Assembly: GCF_900115625.1 (NCBI RefSeq)
Contig: NZ_FOXD01000007.1
Span: 62,001 to 126,000 of the forward strand
Reading direction: 5' to 3'
Origin: Salibacterium halotolerans
GTDB lineage: Bacteria > Bacillota > Bacilli > Bacillales > Marinococcaceae
Length of the DNA stretch: 64,000 nt
Of this stretch, positions 8,463 through 16,435 are shown in pieces. Made by a program: the position numbers and the translations under genes. The notes beneath the pieces are model-generated. The model had not been told where the DNA came from and ran no database searches. It saw nothing but the letters and a program-made list of their open reading frames with translations. The stretch's first letter is position 1, and each line of letters opens with the position of its first letter.

Positions 8463-9521
8463 ATGAAATTTGGCAAATCGTTTTACATAGTACTTCTCGC
8501 TGTTATGACGGCTCTGGTACTGGCGGCATGCGGCAGTGGATCAGACAGCGGCACTAATAATGACAGCGGTTCCGGCGGGGAGACGTCGTCGGAGAGTACA
8601 GAAGATAACAGTGGAAATACCGAAAACAGTGAAAACAGCAGCAGTGAAACGATTACGGTAACCGATGCCACAGGGGAAAAACAACTGGAAGGAACACCGC
8701 AGAAGATCGTTGTGCTGGAATGGGTCTATGCGGAAAATCTGCTTTCTCTTGGTGTACAGCCAGCAGGTGTAGCTGATGTACAAGGGTACAAACAATATGT
8801 CAATATTGAACCAAAACTCACGGATAGCGTAACAGATGTCGGCACCCGTCAGGAACCGAGCCTGGAAAAGATTGCACAGCTGGAGCCGGATCTCATTATT
8901 ACAACGAAATCCAGGCACAGCAGTATCGGCAGTGAATTGAACGAGATTGCGCCTACATTGGTATTTCAGCCTTATCCGGGAGAGAACGGTCCGACGCAGT
9001 ATGAAGAAATGGAAACAACGTTCAAGCAGATTGCCAAAGCCGTAGGTAAGCAGGATAAAGCCGAACAAGTCTTGTCAAATCTTGATCAGCGGTACAGTGA
9101 ACTCAGTACCCGTCTGAGTGAAGCAGGAATGGACGGCACTGAGATTTTGCTCTCCCAAACCTACAGTTCTAATGAAACAGCGACACTGCGGTTTTTCACG
9201 GACAACTCCATGGTGATGGAGATCATGACTAAGATCGGACTGCAAAATGCGTATGAGAGCTCTAAATTCCAGGCTTATGGATTTGCAGAGGGGACGGTTG
9301 AAGACCTCGAGCCTTATCAGGACAGCACCTTTATGCATATTACCCAGGAAAATGACAATGTAATCAAAAACCAGCTGCAGGGCAATCCTGTCTGGGAAAA
9401 CCTCAACTTTGTACAGGAAGACCGTGTCTATGCTCTTCCGGGCGGTACCTGGACATTCGGCGGCCCGCTTTCAGCCGAGGTCATCGCTGAGGAAGCCGTG
9501 CAGGCATTGACAGGAGAGTAA
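8463..9521 (+). CDS. Iron-siderophore ABC transporter substrate-binding lipoprotein
   Basis: 352 aa. The ATG at 8463 follows AAAGGGACGG and starts a lipoprotein signal with lipobox LAAC (Cys23). A Ser/Gly/Asn/Glu-rich linker follows, then a periplasmic-binding-protein type-2 (FecB/FhuD-like) fold with VTDATGEKQL, LEPDLIITT and VYALPGGTWTFGG. Such proteins capture Fe3+-siderophores on the outer membrane face and hand them to a FecCD permease, which is the next gene after a 3-nt gap. The exact siderophore is unknown; a Fur box supports an iron substrate. Confidence 0.92.
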   Translation: MKFGKSFYIVLLAVMTALVLAACGSGSDSGTNNDSGSGGETSSESTEDNSGNTENSENSSSETITVTDATGEKQLEGTPQKIVVLEWVYAENLLSLGVQPAGVADVQGYKQYVNIEPKLTDSVTDVGTRQEPSLEKIAQLEPDLIITTKSRHSSIGSELNEIAPTLVFQPYPGENGPTQYEEMETTFKQIAKAVGKQDKAEQVLSNLDQRYSELSTRLSEAGMDGTEILLSQTYSSNETATLRFFTDNSMVMEIMTKIGLQNAYESSKFQAYGFAEGTVEDLEPYQDSTFMHITQENDNVIKNQLQGNPVWENLNFVQEDRVYALPGGTWTFGGPLSAEVIAEEAVQALTGE

Positions 9522-9524
9522 AAC

Positions 9525-11558
9525 ATGAACGCAATCACGCGTATGAACAGGACTGTCTCTCTGTTTGGGGGAGGGGCAGTTCTCCTTCTTTTTCTTATCT
9601 TACTGCATTTATATCAAAGCACCGGCGATATTCTGCTGCAAAGCGTCTGGGCAACGTTGTTCTTATCCGGAAGTGACCTGAACCACCAGATTGTGCGCTC
9701 TGTATATCTTCCGAGAATTGTCATCGGTATTCTGTCCGGTGCGGCCCTTGCCGCAGCTGGTGTCATTTTTCAGACATTGACGAAGAATCCTTTGGCGTCG
9801 CCGAGCACGCTGGGTGTGCATTCCGGGGCGTATTTTTTTGTTATCGTGGGCACGGTGTCACAAGTGGCATGGCTTGAAAACAGCGGTTTTCTGCTGGCTT
9901 TTTTGGGGGGAGCATTTGCAGCGGTTCTCGTCTTTATCATGTCCGGCGGTTCATCAGCCACTCCGGTCAGGATGGCCCTTGCCGGAATGGTTCTGACATT
10001 AATGTTTTCCTCCTTTACCTCCGTGCTTCAAATCTTCTTTGAGTATGAAACATCCGGTCTGTTTTTGTGGGGAAACGGCACCCTCGTGCAGCAGGACTGG
10101 CAGGGAGTGCTTTTCACACTCCCATGGCTTGGGCTGTTGTTTCTTGTTATCATATGGCTCGGCCGGAAGATGGATCTGCTTCTGCTTGGCGAAGACCAGG
10201 CCGGGACGCTCGGGGAAAACGTCCGGCTGATTCAGGTGCTGATGTTTTTCACCGCTGTCGCTCTTACGGCGCTCCCGGTCAGTGTTGTAGGTCCTGTCGC
10301 GTTTATCGGGCTTGTTGCGCCGCATATTATCCGCCTTGCAGGGTTCCAGCTTCATGGCAAATTAATTGGTGCTTCCATGCTGTGGGGAGCCAATCTCTTG
10401 GTTGGCGCCGATATTCTCGGTCGTTTCCTTGATCCTTCCCTTTCAGAACTTCCGGTCGGATCAATTACAGCGCTGATTGGGGGGCCGTGGCTTGTCTGGC
10501 TGATTGTAAAACACAGACAAACCCTTTTTGGATCACGGTCTCAGGAAAGTCTTTCTTCGGGCAGCAATGTATTGTCTCTGCCCTATCCGTTTATCGTCAG
10601 CGCGGCGGCGGTCCTTCTTGTGGCCTCCTTTTTTGCAGCACTCGCCGGAGGCGGGGACGGATTTGCATTTGTTGATACGTGGAACGCCCTGCGGGACAGT
10701 GGTACGTCCGGCCAAAGATATATTATTTTTGATTTGCGGCTTGGCAGAATCCTCGCAGCTGCGGCCGCCGGTTTACTGCTTTCATTAAGCGGTCTGTTGT
10801 TTCAGGGAATTCTCCGGAATCCTCTGGCCGACCCCTCGATTATTGGTATCACTTCCGGCGCAGGCGTTGGTGTATTACTGATCATGTTTGTGTTTTCCGG
10901 GCTGTCGGCGGCCTGGTTTCCGGCGGGAGCCATTATCGGTGCCCTGCTTGCTGTCGCGGTGGTTCTGTTTTTCTCCTGGAAAACGGAGTTCGATCCATCA
11001 ATTCTCGCTCTTACCGGCATCGCAGTTTCAGCGGCATGCAGCGCGGTGACCCAGATACTTATTACCCGCTTCAATATGAACGCTGCCGCTGCGTTGACTT
11101 GGCTGTCCGGGAGCACTTATGCGACCGGATACAGTGAATTACAGATGTTTCTAATCTGGCCGATTCTTGTGCTGATTCCAGTGTCCGCCTTTTTGCTGGT
11201 GAAACTCAATATTCTTTCTCTCGGAGATCAAACCTCGGTTGGATTGGGTGTCAGGATAGGAGCTGTGCGCTGGGTTACTGCACTTACCGCAACATTTTCA
11301 GCAGCGATGGCGGTAGCCGCCGTGGGAACGATTGGTTTTATCGGCCTCGTTGCCCCGCATCTCGCGCGGCTTCTCGTCGGCCAGGATCACCGGAAGATTC
11401 TACCCGTGGCGCTTCTTCTCGGCGCTTCTCTTCTCGTCGTTTCCGATATGACCGGACGCATGCTGCTGGCCCCGAAAGAAATTCCATCGGGCCTTGTAGC
11501 GGCCGTTATCGGGGCTCCATTCTTTCTATGGCTGATGAGCCGGTCATCCAAAAAATAA
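9525..11558 (+). CDS. Fused FecCD-type siderophore ABC permease (FhuB-like)
   Basis: 677 aa, twice the usual FecCD length, with two homologous halves (about 1-335 and 345-677). Each half contains the FecCD motifs: GIL(S)GAALAAAGVIFQ / GLLLSLSGLLFQG and GLVAPHIIRL / GLVAPHLARL. As in E. coli FhuB, the fusion supplies both permease subunits in one chain. It forms a transcript with the upstream lipoprotein. The likely ATPase is the convergent YusV-like gene at 11612-12448, which has its own Fur box. Confidence 0.93.
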   Translation: MNAITRMNRTVSLFGGGAVLLLFLILLHLYQSTGDILLQSVWATLFLSGSDLNHQIVRSVYLPRIVIGILSGAALAAAGVIFQTLTKNPLASPSTLGVHSGAYFFVIVGTVSQVAWLENSGFLLAFLGGAFAAVLVFIMSGGSSATPVRMALAGMVLTLMFSSFTSVLQIFFEYETSGLFLWGNGTLVQQDWQGVLFTLPWLGLLFLVIIWLGRKMDLLLLGEDQAGTLGENVRLIQVLMFFTAVALTALPVSVVGPVAFIGLVAPHIIRLAGFQLHGKLIGASMLWGANLLVGADILGRFLDPSLSELPVGSITALIGGPWLVWLIVKHRQTLFGSRSQESLSSGSNVLSLPYPFIVSAAAVLLVASFFAALAGGGDGFAFVDTWNALRDSGTSGQRYIIFDLRLGRILAAAAAGLLLSLSGLLFQGILRNPLADPSIIGITSGAGVGVLLIMFVFSGLSAAWFPAGAIIGALLAVAVVLFFSWKTEFDPSILALTGIAVSAACSAVTQILITRFNMNAAAALTWLSGSTYATGYSELQMFLIWPILVLIPVSAFLLVKLNILSLGDQTSVGLGVRIGAVRWVTALTATFSAAMAVAAVGTIGFIGLVAPHLARLLVGQDHRKILPVALLLGASLLVVSDMTGRMLLAPKEIPSGLVAAVIGAPFFLWLMSRSSKK

Positions 11559-11602
11559 GGATGGAACCCGCAGAACATGCGGATTCCATCCTTTCTTTTT
11601 TT
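11557..11602. terminator. Bidirectional terminator
   Basis: AAGGATGGAA-CCGC pairs with GCGG-TTCCATCCTT between the convergent permease and ATPase genes, with A and T runs on both sides. Confidence 0.9.
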
Positions 11603-11611
11603 ACGGCGCTG

Positions 11612-12448
11612 TTATACTTCCGCCAGTGCTTGTTTCCTGTCCTTATCCGGCACGGATTCCAGGTGACGTCCTACCAGATCATATGTCATGCAGACCGGCT
11701 TTTTGGTACGCGGATCTTCCACCACGTAGGCATCAATGCCGAATACATTACGAAGAACCGGTTTGCTGATAACCTCCTCCGCGCTGCCGATGTGTTCGGC
11801 CGTTCCATCTCTCATGGCAATCAGATGGTCCGAAAAGCGGGCTGCGTGGTTCAAATCATGCAGCACCATGACAATGGTACGTTCTTCTTTCTTATTAAGC
11901 GACTCCAGCAGTTCCAGTATTTCAAGCTGATGCGCCATATCAAGATACGTCGTCGGTTCATCGAGGAGCATAACTTCGGTCTCCTGGGCGAGCGCCATCG
12001 CTATCCATGCCCGCTGGCGCTGTCCGCCGGACAGCGCATCGAGCGTCCTGTCCTTAAATTCCATCATGCCGGTGTCTTCGATCGCTTTCTCCACCGCTTC
12101 TTTGTCTTCCGCCGTCAGCCGTCCGGCGCCGCGGCGGTGCGGATAACGCCCGAAGGAAACGAGCTGGGATACCGTCAGGGTCTGCGGGATATCAGGAGAC
12201 TGGGCCAGAATAGCCATCTCTTTGGCTACTTCTTTTGTTTTCATTTCATGTATATTGCGTCCGCTTAAATAAACAGCGCCCTGAGTAGGTTTCATAATGC
12301 GTGACATAGCTTTCAGCAGCGTGGATTTCCCGCATCCGTTCGGCCCGATGATCGACGTAATGACGCCATCGGGTATCTCTATGTTCATGTCATCAATAAT
12401 GGTATGATCATTGTAGGCAACTGCTATATGCTCGGTAGACAATTTCAT
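11612..12448 (-). CDS. Iron-siderophore ABC transporter ATPase (YusV/FecE-like)
   Basis: 278 aa from the ATG at 12448, which follows AAAGGGGC; the 14 extra upstream codons overlap the promoter region. It has Walker A GPNGCGKST, signature LSGGQRQRAW, Walker B VMLLDEPTT and the H-loop VLHDLNHAARF. The spacing is that of FecE/YusV siderophore ATPases. In B. subtilis YusV serves several siderophore permeases from a separate locus, matching the convergent arrangement here. A Fur box at 12491-12505 predicts iron control together with the uptake genes. Confidence 0.92.
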   Translation of the reverse strand: MKLSTEHIAVAYNDHTIIDDMNIEIPDGVITSIIGPNGCGKSTLLKAMSRIMKPTQGAVYLSGRNIHEMKTKEVAKEMAILAQSPDIPQTLTVSQLVSFGRYPHRRGAGRLTAEDKEAVEKAIEDTGMMEFKDRTLDALSGGQRQRAWIAMALAQETEVMLLDEPTTYLDMAHQLEILELLESLNKKEERTIVMVLHDLNHAARFSDHLIAMRDGTAEHIGSAEEVISKPVLRNVFGIDAYVVEDPRTKKPVCMTYDLVGRHLESVPDKDRKQALAEV

Positions 12449-12490
12449 TATGTCCGATGCCCCTTTCCCGGTCGCACGCGTGTGTAACAC

Positions 12491-12505
12491 TGATAATCAT
12501 TTTCA
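12491..12505. promoter_or_regulatory. Fur box of the siderophore ATPase gene
   Basis: TGATAATCATTTTCA matches the 7-1-7 Fur consensus with one mismatch, 43 bp upstream of the ATPase start. It lies in the divergent promoter region shared with the small gene at 12625. Confidence 0.85.
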
Positions 12506-12624
12506 CTTAAAATTATAAAGGCTGCTGCACCAGTTTGCAAGACTTCATTGAAAAATCTTATCATTTGAGTCCTTGAAATCGTTATGATATGTTTCGGACA
12601 GCAGGAAAAATGGAGGCTGAAAAC

Positions 12625-12801
12625 ATGGATAGAAATGAAATCGAAGAACGGATCCAACATCTGAAAATGGATTACATCCGCATCCAGGGAGATCTCGATA
12701 AACTGGAAACCGTAGGAGGAAACGCCGCCGGAGCCATCCGTGAACTCGAACTTATCGAAACAGAAATGAAAGAACTCCGTCAGACGTTGGATAGAATATA
12801 A
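12625..12801 (+). CDS. Small helical protein, SE1832-like
   Basis: 58 aa. The ATG at 12625 is preceded by GGAGG with an 8-nt spacer; two in-frame earlier starts lack such a site. The sequence is charged and predicted fully helical (IEERIQHLKMDYIRIQGDLDK ... a coiled-coil-like pattern). It resembles the short Firmicute proteins annotated as SE1832 family; that is from memory and moderate. No function is known. It has its own terminator. Confidence 0.7.
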   Translation: MDRNEIEERIQHLKMDYIRIQGDLDKLETVGGNAAGAIRELELIETEMKELRQTLDRI

Positions 12802-12805
12802 AAAA

Positions 12806-12835
12806 GAGGGCGGTCTGAACAGTCCGTCCTCCTTT
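12806..12835. terminator. Terminator between convergent small genes
   Basis: GAGGGCGG pairs with CCGTCCTC (one wobble), followed by a TTTT run. Confidence 0.8.
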
Positions 12836-12838
12836 TGC

Positions 12839-12952
12839 TTATAAAGCAGATAATATGTCGGTGGCGTAGCCGGGCTGGGTTTGAACCAGATAGTATCCGA
12901 TGAAGCATAAAATGATAAGTATCAATGATATAACGAGCATCCGTTGAAACAA
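12839..12952 (-). CDS. Small membrane peptide, unknown
   Basis: 37 aa from a TTG at 12952, supported by AAGGAGAG 8 nt before it. Almost all of it is one hydrophobic helix (MLVISLILIILCFIGYYLV), then a short polar end. A longer frame to 13054 exists but has no ribosome site. Not recognised; existence is moderately likely. Confidence 0.5.
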   Translation of the reverse strand: MFQRMLVISLILIILCFIGYYLVQTQPGYATDILSAL

Positions 12953-13392
12953 TGAGGACTCTCCTTCACACAGCATGTCTTTTTTACTATTTTGTGTGAT
13001 GATCTTTCCAGTTGTCAATGAAAAAAGAAACATGGTCTGTGTCTGTTTCTTCACACTCTCACATGCACAAAGAGCCCCCTCTGCCCCTCCTGCCAGATGT
13101 TACACCCGTTGTAATGAAGGCCCTTTCGTCTGTCGTGATGCTGCAACCTCTGGATCTTTGCTTTCGTGTACTGAAAAGGCACCCTGCCTTTGAATGATCC
13201 ATCAATATAAAGACGGCTCTCGTTGCATCTGATATGAAACAAAACGATCAAATGCCCCTGTATCCAGGTATAGTATGTACCACCCCGTAACCTCACCATG
13301 TTTTCCCAACCCCTTCGATGTGTTCGTTTTATAGAATATAATATAACTATATAATGAATAAAGAGACCTGAAAAGCTCCGAATATTCTTTAT

Positions 13393-13431
13393 TTACGTTA
13401 TATAGAACAAATATCGTTCTATATAACGTAA
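13393..13431. promoter_or_regulatory. Perfect 16-bp inverted repeat, probable SinR/SlrR-type operator
   Basis: TTACGTTATATAGAAC and its exact complement flank a 7-nt spacer. Each arm contains GTTCTAT, close to the SinR site GTTCTYT. It lies 92 bp before the SinR-like gene, suggesting autoregulation or cross-regulation by the neighbouring SinR. Related imperfect sites are near 13328 and 13475. The rest of 12953-13522 shows no gene I can support. Confidence 0.75.
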
Positions 13432-13522
13432 TTTTCTCCTTATTCCTTTAGATTTCATTTTTTGAAAATTTATTTTTGTTTTATATAATGAACAAAAGGA
13501 CAGGGATAAGGGAGATAAGCAT

Positions 13523-13900
13523 ATGCTGGGTCATAAATTGAGATCATACCGGAAAAAACAGGGGATATCCCTGGCGGATTTATCAAGACAGACGGAGATC
13601 TCCAAGTCGTATTTAAGCTATATAGAACGAAATGTGAAACAAAATCCCTCCATCGAGGTACTGAAAAAAATAGCTGCTGTTATGGACATATCGGTGGAAG
13701 AATTAATCGGGGATACATGGACAGAGCTCTATCACGAAGAAGAGGAGGAACTGCTTGATGAAGAGTGGGTGCTTCTTATAGAAAAAGCGATACAGGAAGG
13801 AGTCAGTAAAGAACAGTTTAAACATTTTCAGGAATATATCAAATACCTGAAGTGGGCAGAACAAAACAAGAAAAACGGGGGAACGTTACATGAGCAGTAA
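13523..13900 (+). CDS. SinR/SlrR-like transcriptional regulator (second copy)
   Basis: 125 aa. Residues 1-65 form an HTH_3/Xre domain (LRSYRKKQGISLADLSRQT, SKSYLSYIERN) as in SinR. Residues about 78-115 (LLDEEWVLLIEKAIQEGVS) match the SinI-like tetramerisation helices. GGGAGATAAGC precedes the ATG. It overlaps by 11 nt a gene for a small SinI-like protein. It is more divergent from B. subtilis SinR than the gene at 14034-14366, so a SlrR-like paralogue role is inferred: biofilm versus motility control by protein-protein and DNA binding. Confidence 0.85.
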   Translation: MLGHKLRSYRKKQGISLADLSRQTEISKSYLSYIERNVKQNPSIEVLKKIAAVMDISVEELIGDTWTELYHEEEEELLDEEWVLLIEKAIQEGVSKEQFKHFQEYIKYLKWAEQNKKNGGTLHEQ

Positions 13901-14024
13901 TGAAGAAAGCCGCGATCTGGACAAGGAATGGGTGGAACTTATAGATGAGGCAAAGTATATTGGATTATCTCCCGAAGAAGTTCTCGTTTTTTTGAGCGGC
14001 AGTAATAAAGATGAGTCGGGATAA
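13890..14024 (+). CDS. SinI/SlrA-like antirepressor (second copy)
   Basis: 44 aa, overlapping the end of the SinR-like gene in another frame. The sequence DLDKEWVELIDEAKYIGLS followed by PEEVLVFL is a close match to the two-helix SinI domain, which binds SinR and disrupts its tetramer. Order is regulator then antirepressor, opposite to B. subtilis sinI-sinR. The ATG has only a G-rich weak site (GGGGGAAC), consistent with translational coupling to the upstream gene. It ends 9 nt from the convergent sinR. Confidence 0.85.
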   Translation: MSSNEESRDLDKEWVELIDEAKYIGLSPEEVLVFLSGSNKDESG

Positions 14025-14033
14025 AGTGCCGGA

Positions 14034-14366
14034 TTACTTATTTTGAGAACGCCATTTATTGAATTCAAGAAATTCTTTAAACTGTTCTTTCGTCACCCCG
14101 GAATCCATAGCTTCCTGGACGATGGAACGCCATTCCTCATCGAGCTCCTGATCATTAGGAGCTGTTTCGTCTTTCAAAAGGGCATCCACCGGCACATCGA
14201 GAACACCGGACACTTTCTCAAGAAACTGTACGGAAGGGTTGGTCTGAATATTTCGTTCCATGGCGCTTAAATACGATTTCGCCACACCGGCCTGCACAGC
14301 AAGTTCTGTCAGCGAGATGTTTTTTTCTTTACGGTATTTATTTACTCTGTCGCCAATCATAGTCAT
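14034..14366 (-). CDS. sinR: Master regulator of biofilm formation SinR
   Basis: 110 aa, very close to B. subtilis SinR (111 aa). The N-terminal HTH runs from IGDRVNKYRKEKNISLTELA through GVAKSYLSAMERN and NPSVQFLEKVSGVLDVPVD. The C-terminal SinI-like domain has LDEEWRSIVQEAMDSGVTK and FKEFLEFNKWR. SinR represses matrix genes until SinI binds it. AAGGAG precedes the ATG at 14366 with an 8-nt spacer. It lies downstream of sinI on the same strand, the canonical order, with a probable own promoter (TATAAT near 14405) in the gap. Confidence 0.94.
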   Translation of the reverse strand: MTMIGDRVNKYRKEKNISLTELAVQAGVAKSYLSAMERNIQTNPSVQFLEKVSGVLDVPVDALLKDETAPNDQELDEEWRSIVQEAMDSGVTKEQFKEFLEFNKWRSQNK

Positions 14367-14527
14367 GGGGTGGACTCCTTTTTCTTAACATGTATGTCAT
14401 GATTATAACATATAACGAATGAATGTCTGTTATAATGAACAACAAAAACGTTTGAAATATCTGGAACACCATGGCGGGAACCTGTTTTTTCATCAAGCAA
14501 AAGGTTCGGGGTATCCATGCTATATAA

Positions 14528-14549
14528 ATAAAGCCAACCTTGGATAGAT
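14528..14549 (-). terminator. Weak hairpin between sinI and sinR
   Basis: On the minus strand GCCAATC and GGTTGGC form a stem with one wobble, followed by TTTATTTATATA. It could attenuate sinI transcripts before sinR. The region 14478-14507 holds a second possible stem (GAACC...GGTTC). Confidence 0.5.
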
Positions 14550-14562
14550 TGGCTCGTTCCTT

Positions 14563-14682
14563 TCAGGATGTTACCTGCCGTTCATTCAAAAAAGCTTTCA
14601 CTTCTTCCACACTTAATCCCGCTTGTTTCGCTTCTTTTATCAGAATCACCCATTCCTGATCGAGCTGCGCCGGATTTTTCAT
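14563..14682 (-). CDS. sinI: SinI antirepressor
   Basis: 39 aa. AQLDQEWVILIKEAKQAGLS and VEEVKAFLN match the SinI domain (B. subtilis SinI has LDQEWVELMVEAKEANIS), with the helix-loop-helix that binds SinR. It is shorter at both ends than B. subtilis SinI (57 aa). AGGGGG lies 9 nt before the ATG. Position directly upstream of sinR supports orthology. A c-di-GMP-I riboswitch aptamer ends 37 nt upstream of the start, so its expression appears to respond to c-di-GMP. Confidence 0.9.
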   Translation of the reverse strand: MKNPAQLDQEWVILIKEAKQAGLSVEEVKAFLNERQVTS

Positions 14683-14694
14683 TTGATTCAACCC

Positions 14695-14800
14695 CCTAAA
14701 GCCTGTTGGAATGCCTTAGGCAGCCCAGCCGCCGTGGTCACTGAACATGACGACAGGCCTGTGACTTTGCGTCCCTGCCTTTCGACAGAGTTGCCTTTTT
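14695..14800 (-). promoter_or_regulatory. Cyclic-di-GMP-I (GEMM-I) riboswitch upstream of sinI
   Basis: On the minus strand, 14795-14719 reads as a GEMM-I aptamer. P1 is GGCAACTC with GGGCTGCC. It contains a GAAA tetraloop in CTGTCGAAAGGCAG and the diagnostic GGGACGCAAAG element; the second stem ends in CACGGCGGCTGGG. Immediately after it, CCTAAGGC (14720-14713) can pair with GCTTTAGG (14702-14695). The latter includes part of the sinI ribosome site AGGGGG (14697-14692). The hairpin shares two bases with P1, suggesting a translational switch in which ligand binding competes with site sequestration. The sign of control is inferred, and GEMM-I aptamers can also bind cGAMP. Confidence 0.87.
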
Positions 14801-14877
14801 CTCAAGGTAGGTATTCATCGAACCTGTGTGTACGTGTCCCCTTCTGCCGTGCCATACCATCTACTCTTTTAGACCGT

Positions 14878-15774
14878 TTACTGCGGTGTATCCGGCACGA
14901 GAAAAGGGATTCGCGCGGGAAGATTTTCGATAACCGCCGGTGTCTTCATGTAGATTTCGCCATCCGTGTCCGCCTTCATCGGCTCCGGCGTGCTTAAAGC
15001 AACGTGCCGGGCTTTATAATGTTTCACATCTGTTGGTTCGGGATCCCATGCAAATGGATTTTTGGCTGTCAGGTATTCCCGCAAGAGCGATGCTCCCCCC
15101 TGGCTGACGACAAATACATTGAACAGGCCATCATCCGGAACAATGCCCTGAAATGGAAGCTGCGAAGCTCCAATGAAATTGCCGTTTACGACCAGCACCA
15201 TCACTGCCTCATCCGTCATCGTTTCGTCATCAAGCGTCAGCTCAAACGAAAACGGATCGGGATTGGTGAACGTCTGAAGAGCGCTGAGCAGATAACTGAC
15301 TTTCCCCAGCTTGTTTTTCCAGTCTCCATTGATATTTTCCGACGTTTGTGCGATCAGACCGATTCCATAAAAATTGGTGAAAAAACGTTCATTCATCGTT
15401 CCGATGTCCACGTGTCTCGTTGTTCCGTTCATCAGACTGTCGGCCGCTCTCTTGATATTCTGGGGAACAGCCAGTGTTCTCGAGAAATCATTGCATGTGC
15501 CGCCGGGAAGAATGCAGACGCTCGGCGGATCATTTAGGGCAGCAAGTCCGTTCACGCATTCATGAACGGTACCGTCGCCGCCCATGATAATAATAAGGTC
15601 GTACTCTTTGCCGGTACTTTGCAGCACTTCCTCCGCATGCCCCTTGTAATGCGTTTTTCGGATGATAAGTTCTTCAATATGGTTGGTCAATATTCCTGCT
15701 GTGAGCTCTATATTTTTTTGGATAAAAGAAGGTCCGGCATTCCCATTTATCAGCATCAGCGCTTTTTCGTACAT
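14878..15774 (-). CDS. YegS/DgkB-family lipid kinase
   Basis: 298 aa. A diacylglycerol-kinase catalytic domain occupies about residues 1-130, with LINGNAG near the N-terminus, the nucleotide motif MGGDGTVHECVNGL and LPGGTCNDFSRTL. The C-terminal beta-rich domain includes NFYGIGLIAQTS and DGLFNVFVV. Members phosphorylate diacylglycerol or related lipids at the membrane face; close Bacillus relatives include YtlR and BmrU. Its stop codon is less than 90 nt upstream of the sinI riboswitch on the same strand, so read-through into sinI is possible. Confidence 0.88.
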   Translation of the reverse strand: MYEKALMLINGNAGPSFIQKNIELTAGILTNHIEELIIRKTHYKGHAEEVLQSTGKEYDLIIIMGGDGTVHECVNGLAALNDPPSVCILPGGTCNDFSRTLAVPQNIKRAADSLMNGTTRHVDIGTMNERFFTNFYGIGLIAQTSENINGDWKNKLGKVSYLLSALQTFTNPDPFSFELTLDDETMTDEAVMVLVVNGNFIGASQLPFQGIVPDDGLFNVFVVSQGGASLLREYLTAKNPFAWDPEPTDVKHYKARHVALSTPEPMKADTDGEIYMKTPAVIENLPARIPFLVPDTPQ

Positions 15775-15926
15775 TCAGTTCATCCTTCTGCATAATGATG
15801 TTGATTTTAATGTAACCTTCCAGATGGTGTTTGTAAACCAAATCGATTAGAACCGACAGAAAAACCCCCATTCCAAATGAGGATATGGGAGAGGTGGCAG
15901 GTATTTTCACCGGGAGGCCCGTGCTG

Positions 15927-16415
15927 CTACGGCATGTATTTTCTGCGGGAAAAGCGTTCTGCAGAGAGTGGGTCAGCCGCTGTGAGCGTCCAGGATATGT
16001 CCGGAAACTTCTGCTCCAGGATGTGTACCGCCCGCGAGAGCAGGTGTTGTTTGTGCGCTCTCGTGCCGTGAATAAACATCCACGCTTCTGCTCTCTTCTC
16101 TTTGTAATGCATGCTTCCTGTCAGGAGAACATCTTCCACGTGTTCCTGAAAACGTTCCCCTGGAAGCGGAAAGGCGGAGAACAGTTTCAGCGATTCATCC
16201 ATCATTACAGGAAGTGTAATCACATACTGATATATATCCGAAAATTGATCGACAGCAACAAGTTTCCAATTTTGCTTCATCATACGAAGCAGATCGGCGG
16301 ATGTGACGTTATCTGCCGTGGAAAGCATCCCGAGCACGAGGTTGAAGTAATTCTGCACACTGTATCCCGGGCTTTTCTGCATGGCGTGCTGTAAGTGTTC
16401 TGGTTCTTCATTCAT
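15927..16415 (-). CDS. Hypothetical protein in Fur-controlled operon
   Basis: 162 aa from the ATG at 16415 (GGGGAGGG upstream); the longer frame overlaps the preceding gene. Not recognised. It is soluble and mainly helical, with no signal peptide and no cysteine cluster. It follows the DUF2325 gene after 20 nt on the same strand, so both are probably controlled by the Fur box at 16783-16797 and may act together in iron physiology. Confidence 0.75.
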   Translation of the reverse strand: MNEEPEHLQHAMQKSPGYSVQNYFNLVLGMLSTADNVTSADLLRMMKQNWKLVAVDQFSDIYQYVITLPVMMDESLKLFSAFPLPGERFQEHVEDVLLTGSMHYKEKRAEAWMFIHGTRAHKQHLLSRAVHILEQKFPDISWTLTAADPLSAERFSRRKYMP

Positions 16416-16435
16416 GTATATCCCTCCCCGGTCTA

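Noticed and set aside
13051-13299. 82-codon open frame on the minus strand
   Set aside because: No ribosome site and no recognisable protein features; it lies in the regulatory gap before the SinR-like gene.
14781-14790. Spo0A box (TGTCGAA) in front of sinI
   Set aside because: The match is part of the conserved GAAA tetraloop stem of the riboswitch aptamer, so it is explained by RNA structure; a DNA-level role cannot be excluded but is not supported.
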